Source: DAOUJI01 sp965197415 (GTDB lineage: Bacteria > Chloroflexota > Dehalococcoidia > Lucifugimonadales > JAGWBF01). Taken from it: a DNA stretch of 64,000 bases. The position numbers and the translations under genes are program-made. Positions 8,697 through 17,996 of the stretch are shown here, piece after piece (the first letter of the stretch is position 1; each line of letters starts with the position of its first letter). The notes under the pieces are model-generated. The model saw nothing but the letters and a program-made list of their open reading frames with translations, made no database searches and was not told the DNA's origin. The stretch is from positions 2,108,001 to 2,172,000 of the forward strand of contig OZ240207.1 of NCBI GenBank assembly GCA_965197415.1. The letters run 5' to 3'.

Positions 8697-10337
8697 ATGG
8701 GAAATTCTCTACACGAAACGCCTGCCCCCGTCGCGGGGCAAACCGACGAGGTTGAGAGTTACGACGCCATAATAATAGGCGCCGGTGTCTGTGGACTATA
8801 TCAATTGTACTGCCTGCGTCGGCTTGGCTTGTCCGCCCGGGTGTTTGAGGACGGGGGCGGAGTAGGAGGAACCTGGTACTGGAACCGCTACCCTGGCGCC
8901 CGCTTCGATTCCGAGAGCTACACCTATGCATACTCCTTCTCGGAGGAACTGCTTCAGGAGTGGGACTGGAAGGAGCTCTTTTCCGGGCAACCTGAGAACG
9001 AGCGCTACTTCAACTATGTAGCGGACAAGTTTGACCTGCGCCGGGACATTCAATTAAACGCCCATGTAACTTCGGCGGTCTACGACGAGGAGGAGAATCT
9101 CTGGGAGGTTCAAACGGAAGACGGCCACCGGGCCCGGGCGCAATACTTGGTCACAGCCGTCGGCATTCTGTCAGCCCACTACCTTCCCGACTTCGAGGGA
9201 GTCGAGAGTTTCAAGGGCGAGTGGGTCCACACCAGCAGGTGGCCAGAGGAGGGCATGGACCTGGCCGGCAAACGTGTGGGAGTCGTTGGCACAGGGGCCA
9301 CGGCAGTACAGCTAATCCCGGAAATTGCCAAGGAGGTCGGCCATCTGACCGTGTTCCAGCGCACGCCGAATTACTGTGTGCCCTTGCGCAACACGGAGAT
9401 AGACGCTAAGACCCAAAGTGAAATCAAGGCCAGCTACCCGGAAATCTTCAAGATTTGCAGCGAAACCCCGACCTCGTTTATCCATCAATTTGAACCGAGG
9501 TCGGCCTTGGAGGTCTCGCCGGAAGAACGCCTGGCCCACTACGAAAAGACGTGGGACTTGCCCGGCTTTGGGAAATGGTTGGCCAACTTTCCGGAAATTA
9601 TGACTCCGGGAGAGATCAACGACGAATACTCTGAATTCGTGCGCGACAAGATCCGTCAGCGCGTCAAGGACCCGGCTGTGGCGGAACTGCTGGCCCCTAA
9701 GGACCACCCCTTTGGTTCCAAGCGTGTGCCGTGCGAAAGCGGATACTACGAGGCATACAACCGCGACAATGTCTTGCTGGTTGACGTACGTGAAGCGCCG
9801 ATCGAGCGCATCACTTCCAAGGGCGTCAAGACCGCCGATGCCGAGTACGAGTTGGATGTCATCATATTTGCGACCGGATTTGACGCCATTACCGGAGCGC
9901 TGACCAGGATAGACATCCGCGGAGTGGGTGGACAGGCGGTGAAAGACAAATTGGCCGCCGGTCCGCGCCACTACATGGGAATACTCAGCGCTGGATTTCC
10001 GAATATGTTCACCATCAACCAGGCTGGGTCCGGCAACTACCCCAGAGGAGCCGAGTGGATTGTGGAATGGGTGAGCGACTGCTTAAGTTACATGCGCGAC
10101 AACCGGTTTTCCCGCATTGAGGCTAGCCAGGAAGCGGAAGATGCCTGGGTTGACTACGTCATCAAGGGGACCGCCGACACTCTACGCACCAAGGCCAGGA
10201 CCTCCTGGCAAACAGGAACCAACATTCCGGGCAAAGCGAATGCAGTGCTAAGCAGCAGTCCGGACAGCGCTCCGGTATACCGGGCCAGGCTGACCGAGGT
10301 GGCAGCCAAGGGTTACGAAGGGTTTGTGTTTCGGTAA
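8697..10337 (+). CDS. Flavin-containing (Baeyer-Villiger-type) monooxygenase
   Basis: The 546-aa enzyme has the FAD-binding GAGVCG motif at 28-33 and GGVGGTWYWNRYPGARFDSES. The Baeyer-Villiger fingerprint FKGEWVHTSRWP is at 172-183, and a second nucleotide-binding motif, GTGATA, is near 198-203. Such enzymes use NADPH and O2 to insert oxygen next to a ketone, or oxidise heteroatoms, in the cytosol. The length is typical of cyclohexanone-monooxygenase relatives. ATG 8697 follows AAGGAGG at a spacing of 9. The nitrile hydratase genes begin 100 bases downstream and may be co-transcribed. The substrate cannot be read from the sequence. Confidence 0.92.
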   Translation: MGNSLHETPAPVAGQTDEVESYDAIIIGAGVCGLYQLYCLRRLGLSARVFEDGGGVGGTWYWNRYPGARFDSESYTYAYSFSEELLQEWDWKELFSGQPENERYFNYVADKFDLRRDIQLNAHVTSAVYDEEENLWEVQTEDGHRARAQYLVTAVGILSAHYLPDFEGVESFKGEWVHTSRWPEEGMDLAGKRVGVVGTGATAVQLIPEIAKEVGHLTVFQRTPNYCVPLRNTEIDAKTQSEIKASYPEIFKICSETPTSFIHQFEPRSALEVSPEERLAHYEKTWDLPGFGKWLANFPEIMTPGEINDEYSEFVRDKIRQRVKDPAVAELLAPKDHPFGSKRVPCESGYYEAYNRDNVLLVDVREAPIERITSKGVKTADAEYELDVIIFATGFDAITGALTRIDIRGVGGQAVKDKLAAGPRHYMGILSAGFPNMFTINQAGSGNYPRGAEWIVEWVSDCLSYMRDNRFSRIEASQEAEDAWVDYVIKGTADTLRTKARTSWQTGTNIPGKANAVLSSSPDSAPVYRARLTEVAAKGYEGFVFR

Positions 10338-10436
10338 CCCCTGCGGGCTAGCCCCTAGCATGGCGCTATTAGCTGGGAGATGGCCCCGCCTTTCTGATGG
10401 GCCTAATGTCCTCCCGATAATGAACGGAGTTGAATC

Positions 10437-10739
10437 ATGAGCGCTGTGCATGACATGGGCGGAAGACAGTGTGACGACCCTATTGACCAGTCGGATCACA
10501 CTCTGACGGACTGGGAGCGGAGGATATACGCACTGGTTGGTGTCCTGAGAGAGAAACGATTGATAAACACCGACGAACTGCGGCGCGGCATCGAGGCGAT
10601 CCCTGAGGATGAATATGAGAGCCTGACCTACTACGAACGTTGGGCGGCATCCTTGGAGCTTCTCCTGGTGGAGAAGGAGTTGATCACGCCCGAGGAGATC
10701 GAAAGCCGATCTTCCTCTCTTAAGGACAAGTGGGGCTGA
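10437..10739 (+). CDS. Nitrile hydratase/thiocyanate hydrolase, beta N-terminal-type subunit
   Basis: The 100-aa protein begins with the typical nitrile hydratase beta start (SAVHDMGGRQ) and continues with YERWAASLELLLVEKELITPEEI. It corresponds only to the N-terminal half of the usual beta subunit. The C-terminal half is the next gene, one base later. This three-gene split is known from thiocyanate hydrolase and toyocamycin nitrile hydratase. The enzyme hydrates a C-N triple bond using cobalt or iron bound by the alpha-type subunit. Confidence 0.88.
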   Translation: MSAVHDMGGRQCDDPIDQSDHTLTDWERRIYALVGVLREKRLINTDELRRGIEAIPEDEYESLTYYERWAASLELLLVEKELITPEEIESRSSSLKDKWG

Positions 10740-10740
10740 G

Positions 10741-11055
10741 ATGGCCCAGTTCCGTCCCGGAGACTCGATCAGGGTACTGCCGACGGTTGTCGACACCCAT
10801 CACAGGACCCCCGGCTACGTCAAGGGCAAGTTGGGACGGGTGAAGGCTCTGTCCGGAACGTTCCTTGACCCCGAATCGCGGGCCTACGGAGGAACCGGGC
10901 TCCCGGAACGGGCCCTGTACCTGGTCGAGTTTGACATGAGAGCTATCTGGGGAGAGCAATATAGCGGGCCGACAAGCGACAGCCTGCTTATCGATATCTA
11001 TGAACAATGGCTGGAGCCGGCCCACGATCCGGCCTGCCACGGAGGTGAGGCGTGA
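10741..11055 (+). CDS. Nitrile hydratase/thiocyanate hydrolase, beta C-terminal-type subunit
   Basis: The 104-aa protein matches the C-terminal, SH3-like half of nitrile hydratase beta: FRPGDSIRVLPT, HHRTPGYVKGKLGRV, LYLVEFDMRAIWGEQY and DIYEQWLEPA. It starts one base after the preceding stop and its stop overlaps the next start (GTGA), so the three subunits are translationally coupled. I infer a heteromeric enzyme with a split beta chain. Confidence 0.9.
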   Translation: MAQFRPGDSIRVLPTVVDTHHRTPGYVKGKLGRVKALSGTFLDPESRAYGGTGLPERALYLVEFDMRAIWGEQYSGPTSDSLLIDIYEQWLEPAHDPACHGGEA

Positions 11056-11702
11056 GCGCCGATGAACATCACGACCACGAAGACCATGAACACCCTGGAA
11101 TGGAGGAGGATGTCGAACTTGGCGACCGTGCGCGCCGTGCGCTCGCCATGGAAGAACTCCTTGTAGAAAAGGGCGTGATCGGTCGAGATGATGTACGCCG
11201 GCTTATCGACGTAACAGTGGCCAGGTCGCCTGTGGACGGCGCCAGGGTTGTGGCGCGCGCATGGGTGGACCCGGCATTCAAGCGTCGTCTTCTTGAAGAC
11301 GCGGAAGCGGCTTTGGAGGAACTGGGATACCCGCTTGTCAGCCACGCGAAACTGGCTGTGATGGAGAACACCGCGACGGTGCACCACCTGGTAGTCTGCA
11401 CCCTATGCTCCTGCTACCCGACTTCCCTGCTTGGACTTCCACCGGATTGGTATAAAAGCTTTGCCTATAGGTCACGGGCCGTTGTCGACCCTCGCGGGGT
11501 CATACGAGAGTTCGGTATCGAGGTGGGCGACGACGTCGAAGTCCGAGTTGTCGACAGCGCCGCCGACCTCCGGTACCTGGTCCTCCCGCTGCGCCCCGAA
11601 GGGACCGACGGGATGAGCGAGGAAGAGCTTGTTTCGCTCATCACCCGCGACAGCTTGATCGGGGTTGGTGTCGCCAATTCACCTGTCGTCAAACCCTCAT
11701 AG
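11052..11702 (+). CDS. Nitrile hydratase/thiocyanate hydrolase alpha (gamma)-type subunit, Co-type
   Basis: The 216-aa catalytic subunit carries the metal site CTLCSC at 116-121. The Thr after the first Cys is the form usually seen in cobalt enzymes (iron enzymes usually have CSLCSC). Two of these cysteines are normally oxidised after translation. The surrounding WYKSFAYRSRAVVDPRGVI is standard. An unusual feature is the His/Asp-rich N-terminus (HHDHEDHEH at 6-14), absent from ordinary family members as I know them, which could bind metal. GTG 11052 overlaps the previous stop. No activator (P47K-type or beta-homologue) gene is visible nearby. Nitrile, cyanate-like or thiocyanate substrates are all possible. 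Confidence 0.9.
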   Translation: MSADEHHDHEDHEHPGMEEDVELGDRARRALAMEELLVEKGVIGRDDVRRLIDVTVARSPVDGARVVARAWVDPAFKRRLLEDAEAALEELGYPLVSHAKLAVMENTATVHHLVVCTLCSCYPTSLLGLPPDWYKSFAYRSRAVVDPRGVIREFGIEVGDDVEVRVVDSAADLRYLVLPLRPEGTDGMSEEELVSLITRDSLIGVGVANSPVVKPS

Positions 11703-11900
11703 CGGGCAATAGACCTCGGTGCGGCACCGACGACGCCTGTAATGGGCGATCGCGCTTGGACTGTGGATCATGTTCTTCGCTGGTCGTGCCAGACTCTCTT
11801 GGCCTCTCGCCGGTAACTCCAAAGTAGGCTACTACATTTGCTGAATCCATTGCCCCTATGAGTTCCAGTATCTATGCCGCCTGCCTAGAGCATGCGCTGA

Positions 11901-11906
11901 TATAAT
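11901..11906 (+). promoter_or_regulatory. Possible -10 box of the KAP gene
   Basis: TATAAT lies about 55 bases upstream of the KAP start, in an otherwise empty 257-base gap. No good -35 box is visible at the right distance. Confidence 0.3.
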
Positions 11907-11959
11907 CGAATTGAAGATAAAGATAACGGAGCAAGAGGCGGGGCAGTGTTGGGAGGTAT

Positions 11960-13411
11960 GTGGTGCCAGAAGAAGGGGAAATACTAGCGAACCCACAGGA
12001 TGCATTGAAATTGAAACTACCCGAACCGGAGGTGTCGGGAGGGAAACCTTGGGATGACGATGTCCTTGGCCGTACTGAGACTGCTGGAAAGCTGACCAAC
12101 ATCATTCGAAATCAGTCGGCTCCTTTCACATTGAGCATTCATGGCGATTGGGGAACTGGCAAGACTTTCCTGCTCAAACGCTGGCAACAGGATCTGGTAA
12201 ACCAACAGTTCAAGGCCATTTACTTCAACGCCTGGGAAGACGATTTCTGCGATGACCCTCTTCTCGCCATCCTTGGCCAACTGTCGAACTACTTCAAGAA
12301 ATCTAAACTAGAGGAAATAGCTGACAAAGTTGCCCAATCCGCAGTGCCGTTGATCATCCAGAACACTCTAGGAATACTGGAGAAACACACTGGGATTAAC
12401 CCTGTCCTTAACGAACCCCAGCAAGGTCCACTGGAGAGATATCGTTCTCAACGGGTAAGCAAAGATGAACTAAAACGCCAGCTAACCGAGATGTCCGAGA
12501 AAGTGACTGACGAGACCGGACATCCACTAGTCTTTATCATCGATGAACTCGACAGGTGCCGACCTACCTTCGCCATTGAGCTTTTAGAGAGGGTAAAGCA
12601 TATCTTTGACGTTCCTAATCTGGTCTTCGTCTTTGGGATCAACCGAGACGAGCTTAGCAAGTCGTTACAATCGATCTACGGCGAAATTGCCTCTGATGTC
12701 TACCTGCGACGATTTTTCGATATGGAGCTAACGCTTCCGGAAGCGGACTCAGCGAATTTCTGTAGACACTTGATGGGGAAATTCGACCTGCCGAATATCT
12801 TTGACATTCTAAGCAAAAGTCAAAACCACGCGGGGCTTCTTTACGACGTTCAGAACTATATCAACTACTTCCCGACGCTCTGGGCGCACCTAGGGCTGTC
12901 TCTGAGGGATGTTGACTACTGTGTAAGATCTATCGCTCTGGTAGGTAGAAATATGAAGCCGCGCAGCTATACCTATCCTTGGCTCCTTGCCCTGCTCATC
13001 CCGTTGAAGCTCAAGAATCCTACCTTGTACCGTCAGTTTGTTCGACACGATTGCCATGCAAGCAAGGTTATAGACTACATTGACGAAACCCTGACTGCCC
13101 GAGAGCTGCTAGATGGTCAGTTACTACACGCGTTAAACGTCATCGAAGCAAACTTCTACTCAGTTGAGGCGGAGGATGGTAGATCGGGATACGGAAGACC
13201 GACTGCCTTGCAACAACTGGACCTTCTCGCTAAGGAAGAGGCCCTAACACATCCAGAGTATCTGTCAAAAAGGACCAGACAGTCAGACAAACAGAGAACA
13301 GACGGACTTCTCGAAATGGCAAAGGAAGCATACAAGTATTCCCCAGCACATAACGCTATCGGTCGTGTAGCAGAATTGATCGACCTGAATCAGAGTTTGA
13401 TTAGACGATAG
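11960..13411 (+). CDS. KAP-family P-loop NTPase
   Basis: The 483-aa protein has a Walker A motif, GDWGTGKT, at 62-69 and a KAP-type Walker B in FIIDELDRCRP, followed by FVFGINRDELSKSLQSIYG. KAP NTPases usually act at membranes or in phage defence and mobile DNA. This one has no clear transmembrane insert in the NTPase domain. It stands alone between catabolic genes, is noticeably AT-richer than they are, and is probably horizontally acquired cargo. Two tandem GTG codons (11960 and 11963) can serve as start; GGGAGG fits 11963 slightly better. Its function is unknown. Confidence 0.85.
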   Translation: MVPEEGEILANPQDALKLKLPEPEVSGGKPWDDDVLGRTETAGKLTNIIRNQSAPFTLSIHGDWGTGKTFLLKRWQQDLVNQQFKAIYFNAWEDDFCDDPLLAILGQLSNYFKKSKLEEIADKVAQSAVPLIIQNTLGILEKHTGINPVLNEPQQGPLERYRSQRVSKDELKRQLTEMSEKVTDETGHPLVFIIDELDRCRPTFAIELLERVKHIFDVPNLVFVFGINRDELSKSLQSIYGEIASDVYLRRFFDMELTLPEADSANFCRHLMGKFDLPNIFDILSKSQNHAGLLYDVQNYINYFPTLWAHLGLSLRDVDYCVRSIALVGRNMKPRSYTYPWLLALLIPLKLKNPTLYRQFVRHDCHASKVIDYIDETLTARELLDGQLLHALNVIEANFYSVEAEDGRSGYGRPTALQQLDLLAKEEALTHPEYLSKRTRQSDKQRTDGLLEMAKEAYKYSPAHNAIGRVAELIDLNQSLIRR

Positions 13412-13508
13412 GACCTGAGCTTTGCACCCTCACTGCTATTCAAACGCTCCCGCATCACTTGGACGAGGCCAAGGCTTCGTAGTCGCCGACTCAAGTGATC
13501 TGGACTAG

Positions 13509-14630
13509 ATGTCAGACGATAGCTTTGACGTCATCATTGTAGGTGGAGGGCCGGGCGGGCTGGCAGTCTCTCAGCAACTGACTGAACGGCGCATTTCCAA
13601 CGTCATCCTTGAACGAGGAGACCATGCCGGGTGGATGTGGGGACACGTCTACGACAGCCTGAGGCTGCACACCGGCAAACACCTCAGCTCACTGCCCGGA
13701 ACGCCGTTCCCGGCAGGCACATCCCTGTTTCCCACTCGGTCAGAATTCACCTCCTACCTTGAGAGCTACGTAGATAGGTTCCAGCTGCCCATCCGGACTG
13801 GTAGTGAAGCGACGGGGCTACGGCGGGAAAACGGTGGTTGGACGGTCGAAACCTCCTCCGGCGGGCGCCAGTCCAGGGCCATAGTGATTGCAACGGGAAT
13901 CATGTCCTCGCCCGTGGCGCCCGACTTCCCCGGGGCGTCATCCTATACCGGGCTAATATTCCACAGCACCGAATACAGGCGGCCCGATAAGCGCATGGGG
14001 CAATCGATATTGGTGGTCGGGATTGGGAACTCTGCGGCGGAGATAGCCTCAGAACTCGCCAACGCAGGGATGGAAGTTGCGTTGTCAGTGCGGTCGGGCG
14101 CCAACGTCATCCCAAGAAGCATCGCAGGCATTCCGTCCCAATACTTGGGCTGGTCTATGTCCTGGCTTCCGGGACCCATGCAGAGGCGGATTGTACGTGG
14201 GAGCGGCCTTATTGGCAGTATCGTAAGGCGCAGCCCTCCCGCTTTGCCGAGGAAGGGGGAATTCGGCGGCTGCCAGGACGTTCCAGTGATAGGTCGATCT
14301 ATAGTGGACCATATCGATGCAGGACGAGTGCGCCTGATGCCCGGCGTGGCCGAACTGGGTGAAACCAGCGTCCGCTTCACAGACGGGACCGATTGGTCCG
14401 GCGACACGGTGATGCTTGCTACCGGGTATCGTGCCGCAATCGAATGGATGGGCGAGTATGGCGGTAGGGACGGGTGTGGATTTGCCCACCGACTGGACAG
14501 GGTGCGAAGCGCGGACCACCCAGACCTATACTTCGTCGGCCACAACTACGATGGCCGAGGAGGCCTTTACAATATCCGCATCGACGCCAGACGGATAGCC
14601 CGGCTTGTCGCACATAGTCAGTCCCAGTGA
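13509..14630 (+). CDS. FAD-dependent NAD(P)-binding oxidoreductase (YUCCA-like monooxygenase)
   Basis: The 373-aa flavoprotein has the FAD motif GGGPGG near 12-17 and LRLHTGKHLSSLPGTPFP. The NADPH motif GIGNSAAE lies in the middle, and ATGYRA and LYFVGHNYDGRGGLYNI lie near the end. This is the pattern of class B flavin monooxygenases related to YUCCA/trimethylamine monooxygenases, which oxygenate small N- or S-containing or carbonyl compounds. It lies downstream of the KAP gene with a 97-base gap and converges with the small membrane protein gene, overlapping its end by 13 bases. Confidence 0.88.
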   Translation: MSDDSFDVIIVGGGPGGLAVSQQLTERRISNVILERGDHAGWMWGHVYDSLRLHTGKHLSSLPGTPFPAGTSLFPTRSEFTSYLESYVDRFQLPIRTGSEATGLRRENGGWTVETSSGGRQSRAIVIATGIMSSPVAPDFPGASSYTGLIFHSTEYRRPDKRMGQSILVVGIGNSAAEIASELANAGMEVALSVRSGANVIPRSIAGIPSQYLGWSMSWLPGPMQRRIVRGSGLIGSIVRRSPPALPRKGEFGGCQDVPVIGRSIVDHIDAGRVRLMPGVAELGETSVRFTDGTDWSGDTVMLATGYRAAIEWMGEYGGRDGCGFAHRLDRVRSADHPDLYFVGHNYDGRGGLYNIRIDARRIARLVAHSQSQ

Positions 14631-15037
14631 TAATCCGCGAAAGCCCATAGCGCTACTGCCAGGACCATGTGAAGCCATATCGGAATCGTGCGCCGGAACC
14701 ACCTCAACTCTGGGCGCAGCGCCATCGTCAGTACGTAACGCACAACCATTGACCCAAAATATAACCACGACAAGACCGCCAGGTACGGCGCGGCTCCGGC
14801 CCACCAGTCCGCAGCGAACGGCCCCTCGTCTCTGCAAATGCTCACCGTTATCACGATCATCACAGCCAGAAGGGCTAGCTGGGACGGCAACAGATACTTG
14901 TAAGGCATGAGACCCGAGTACCAGTGCTCGTTGGACGGAAGCCACCGGGGAGCGCGAGTCACGACCACTGCTTGCCCAAGCACACGCAGGACGAACAGCG
15001 CTGTGCAAACCGCCAAAATCAGGGAAGTGTAGGACAT
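14618..15037 (-). CDS. Small membrane protein, four predicted TM helices
   Basis: The 139-aa protein has four hydrophobic segments (around 1-25, 50-70, 80-108 and 118-137) and no recognised family. It ends inside the last codons of the convergent flavoprotein gene. It contains charged loops (RAPRWLPSNEHWYSG, CRDEGPFAADWW) but no catalytic motif. Function unknown; an inner-membrane location is likely. Confidence 0.7.
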   Translation of the reverse strand: MSYTSLILAVCTALFVLRVLGQAVVVTRAPRWLPSNEHWYSGLMPYKYLLPSQLALLAVMIVITVSICRDEGPFAADWWAGAAPYLAVLSWLYFGSMVVRYVLTMALRPELRWFRRTIPIWLHMVLAVALWAFADYHWD

Positions 15038-15289
15038 GGTTCTTTCGCAGGTAATTCTACCCCGGCAAGGGGACCGCGTTCACTGTAACTTCGGCTGCCA
15101 ACGTCCGAAACCTTTTAGCGGCGATTCAGGAGCGCTCGATGGACGTATGAACGAATGCGTTCAAGTCTGCTTTTGTCATAGGCTAGGCTGACATCGGGCG
15201 CCGAGGTATACTATTCTTAAATACGCCAGCGCCACGATACACCAGAGAAACCACTAGAGTGAGCCTGTTTGGGGAAGGGGACAAGCGTC

Positions 15290-15940
15290 ATGCTGAGATT
15301 CGTTGAAGAAGTCATCCTGCTCCTGCTCCGCGACGAGGACGGAAGATTCGTACACGTGCCCAGCTGGTCGCTGGACTACGCCATCGCCGGCGGAGTGTTG
15401 ATGGACTTGGCGATGGAGAACCGCATCGACACCGACCTGGAACACCTGATTCTGGTCGACGCCACCCCTGTCGGCGACAACCTGCTGGACCCTACGCTGG
15501 CCGATATAGCCGCAGGAGAAAAACACGACACCCGCCACTGGGTGGAACGCACCGCGAAAAGCGCTCCCGAGATACGGGAAGAGGCTCTTTCGCGCCTGGT
15601 GTCCGCTGGCATCCTGGAACGAGAGGAAGGCCGTTTCCTGTGGGTGTTTCGGTCCAGACGCTACCCGGCCATCGACGGCAAGGCCGAACGCGAGGTGAAG
15701 CTGCGGATAATGGGGACGCTGTTCAGCGACGAGATCCCCGACCCGCGCGACGTGATGATTATTTGCCTGGCCGACGCATGCGGCATATTCAACGAGATTC
15801 TCTCCAAGACGGAGTTGGAGCAGGCCGCCGCCCGCATCAAGCAGGTCCGCAGGCTGGACCTCATTGGGCAGGCCATGTCTCAGGCCATCGACGACATCGA
15901 GACTGCGGTTGTAGCCTCGATGCAGGGCCATATCTACTGA
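15290..15940 (+). CDS. GPP34 (Golgi phosphoprotein 3-like) family protein
   Basis: The 216-aa protein fits the GPP34 family: an N-terminal LRFVEEVILLLLRDEDGRF, AIAGGVLMDLAM, a RR-Y loop (FRSRRYPAIDGKAEREVKLRI), and helices ending in RIKQVRRLDLIGQAMSQAI. In eukaryotes GOLPH3 binds phosphatidylinositol 4-phosphate; in bacteria the role is unknown and may be membrane-associated. ATG 15290 follows a GGAAGGGG run about 11 bases upstream. The gene stands alone, convergent with the SulP gene. Confidence 0.85.
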   Translation: MLRFVEEVILLLLRDEDGRFVHVPSWSLDYAIAGGVLMDLAMENRIDTDLEHLILVDATPVGDNLLDPTLADIAAGEKHDTRHWVERTAKSAPEIREEALSRLVSAGILEREEGRFLWVFRSRRYPAIDGKAEREVKLRIMGTLFSDEIPDPRDVMIICLADACGIFNEILSKTELEQAAARIKQVRRLDLIGQAMSQAIDDIETAVVASMQGHIY

Positions 15941-15964
15941 CGCACCGCTGACCGAGCGCCGGGG

Positions 15965-17626
15965 TCACTCCTGACTGCTCAGCATAGACCGGACGATTTG
16001 CATCGCTTCCTCCATGTCTGCTGCAAAATTCTCCTTTGGCACCCGGTCCAGCAGGCCCATGGAATGAAGGGTATTCGACACATCGTCGGTTAAACCGGCA
16101 ATTATAAACGTCCTGGACCGTTGGGCCATTGCAATCTGAATCAGATCGCCGATGATGACAGCCGCGGAGTCGTCTATGTAAACCGTACGAGACATGTTGA
16201 AAATCACGATATGGTGGCCTCTGATGTCAGGGCGAAGAATGCGGCTGACCTCACGGGCCGACGCCACAGTGACTCGGTTCGGGAACACTACGAGTCCAGA
16301 GCGGGCTTGAAAAGGGTCATCCTCGTCTCTGAAGTCCGAGCCGAGGACTGACTGGTCCAACAACGGGACAGAAATGAGTTCTTGCGCCTCCAGGTTTTCC
16401 ACCCTACGGGCGCCTGTCAAGGCTGCGACCACCAGCCCAATTACAATGGCTGCGACAAGGTCCACGAACAGGACAAGCACACAGGTTAGGAGCATTACGA
16501 GTGCATAGCTTCTGGATACGCGATGAATGTGGGTGATAAAACGCCAATCGATGAGCATCCAACCATTCACAATAAGAATCGCCGCCAGAACTGCGAATGG
16601 GAGCCGCTCAGCTACCGGCGCCAAGACGAGGATAACGGCTAGGAACACCGCAACCACGATGAGACCAGCCACCGGCGACCGTCCTCCAGCAAAAGCGTTA
16701 GCGAAAGTGCCCGGGCCGGCGGCGCCGGCCAAGCCTCCGACTGACCCAGCGGCGACGTTCCCGAGACCCTGGGCTACCATCTCCCGATTAGGGCGATGCT
16801 GGGAGCCGGTGATTGCATCCAGACGCAAGGCTGCCACCAACGTTGATACAGAGCCAAGCAAGGCCATGACAAACGCCGGTTGCAAGGCCTTCAGAAAAAA
16901 CTCCATAGATATGGCTGACAGTTCGAGGCTCGGCAACCCCCCTGGAATCTCACCGATGGCCGGGGCGTCCTTGAGCAATAGCGGACCGATCAGCATCCCT
17001 GCCACCAACACGATGAAAGGCGCCGGAGAGATCCGCAGCAGACGACCTCTCCACAACACACCAATGACGAGACATATGACGGTTAGCACGAAAGCGTGAA
17101 CGTTCAAGTCTGCAATAGCCTCCGGCAACGACCTAAACGTGTCGATGACACCTCCCCCACTGGGAGAAGCCCCTACGCCTAGAACGGTCTGCTTTACGAT
17201 GAGCAGGATTCCGAAGGCTGTAAAAAAACCAGAGGTCAACGAAAAAGGGACGTACGACGCATATCTGCCTAGTCCCAAGACACCGAAGACAATTTGTATC
17301 AGGCCAGCCAGAATGCCCACAGTCGCGGCCTCGGCCAGACTTGTGGCATACTCAGCGACTACGACCGCCATAGTGAGGCTAATCAATATTTGGGGTCCGT
17401 AGACCATCCCCCTGACCCCTCCGAATATAGACGCGAATATCCCAACGGCGACCGTGCCGTAAAGCCCCGCTGCGGGTCCCAACCCAGATATCACGCCGTA
17501 ACCCATGGCAACCGGCAACGCTATGCCCGACGCCGTGAGACCGCCGAAGAAATCACCGCGCAGATCGGCGAGACCATAGTTGATTTGGCGGGGCATTCCC
17601 GCGGACAGTAGTCGCCTTATATTCAT
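15965..17626 (-). CDS. SulP-family anion transporter with STAS domain
   Basis: The 553-aa inner-membrane protein has a SulP transport domain with about 10-12 hydrophobic helices. The N-terminus reads LRGDFFGGLTASGIALPVAMGYG, and GLGNVAAGSVGGLAGAAGPG is typical. It is followed by a C-terminal STAS domain (about 435-545; VASAREVSRILRPDIRGHHIVIFNMSRTVYIDDSAAVIIGDLI). Members move sulfate, bicarbonate or other anions by symport or exchange. The substrate cannot be fixed from sequence. It lies alone on the minus strand, divergent from the ammonium transporter. Confidence 0.92.
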   Translation of the reverse strand: MNIRRLLSAGMPRQINYGLADLRGDFFGGLTASGIALPVAMGYGVISGLGPAAGLYGTVAVGIFASIFGGVRGMVYGPQILISLTMAVVVAEYATSLAEAATVGILAGLIQIVFGVLGLGRYASYVPFSLTSGFFTAFGILLIVKQTVLGVGASPSGGGVIDTFRSLPEAIADLNVHAFVLTVICLVIGVLWRGRLLRISPAPFIVLVAGMLIGPLLLKDAPAIGEIPGGLPSLELSAISMEFFLKALQPAFVMALLGSVSTLVAALRLDAITGSQHRPNREMVAQGLGNVAAGSVGGLAGAAGPGTFANAFAGGRSPVAGLIVVAVFLAVILVLAPVAERLPFAVLAAILIVNGWMLIDWRFITHIHRVSRSYALVMLLTCVLVLFVDLVAAIVIGLVVAALTGARRVENLEAQELISVPLLDQSVLGSDFRDEDDPFQARSGLVVFPNRVTVASAREVSRILRPDIRGHHIVIFNMSRTVYIDDSAAVIIGDLIQIAMAQRSRTFIIAGLTDDVSNTLHSMGLLDRVPKENFAADMEEAMQIVRSMLSSQE

Positions 17627-17996
17627 GAATATGCAGTCGTCCCTTGGGAGCTGGGCAACGAAACTCTTGAAGCTCTCCGGTTCAAGTTTGACACCGCCTT
17701 GCGAATGGTCCCAACCTGGACGCCTTCATTCTTTATTCTCATATATCCGGGAATATATATCATAAGTGCAGCTAGGTACACACGCGCCACGTTAGTGGGC
17801 AACCGGTTTAAGCGGAATCTTCTTCGTGTGGTCGTTGCGCCCCGAACCTGAAGGGAAAGTCCAAGCCCCTGGATCGGCTAGTTGAACGAGGTTGCTTATC
17901 TGACGACAAGGCCCCTAGGCGATGGTAAAATAAGCGCCAATGCCGAGCTGGGCGGTCTCGCCGCTCCTTGTAGGGTCCCCTGGTAGGAGAATCCCT
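17627..17996. other. Divergent intergenic region between SulP and amt
   Basis: This 370-base stretch should hold both promoters. I see an AT-rich imperfect palindrome at 17741-17760 (ATATATCCGGGAATATATAT) and a TTGACA at about 17687 without a matching -10 box. No gene or RNA was recognised. Confidence 0.5.

Noticed and set aside
15254..15931. 225-aa minus-strand frame opposite GPP34
   Set aside because: Mirror of a clearly recognised GPP34 gene on the plus strand.
17850..17880. GAAGGGAAAGTCC-like stretch resembling the start of RNase P RNA
   Set aside because: Only about ten bases match; the remaining conserved RNase P regions are absent in the gap.
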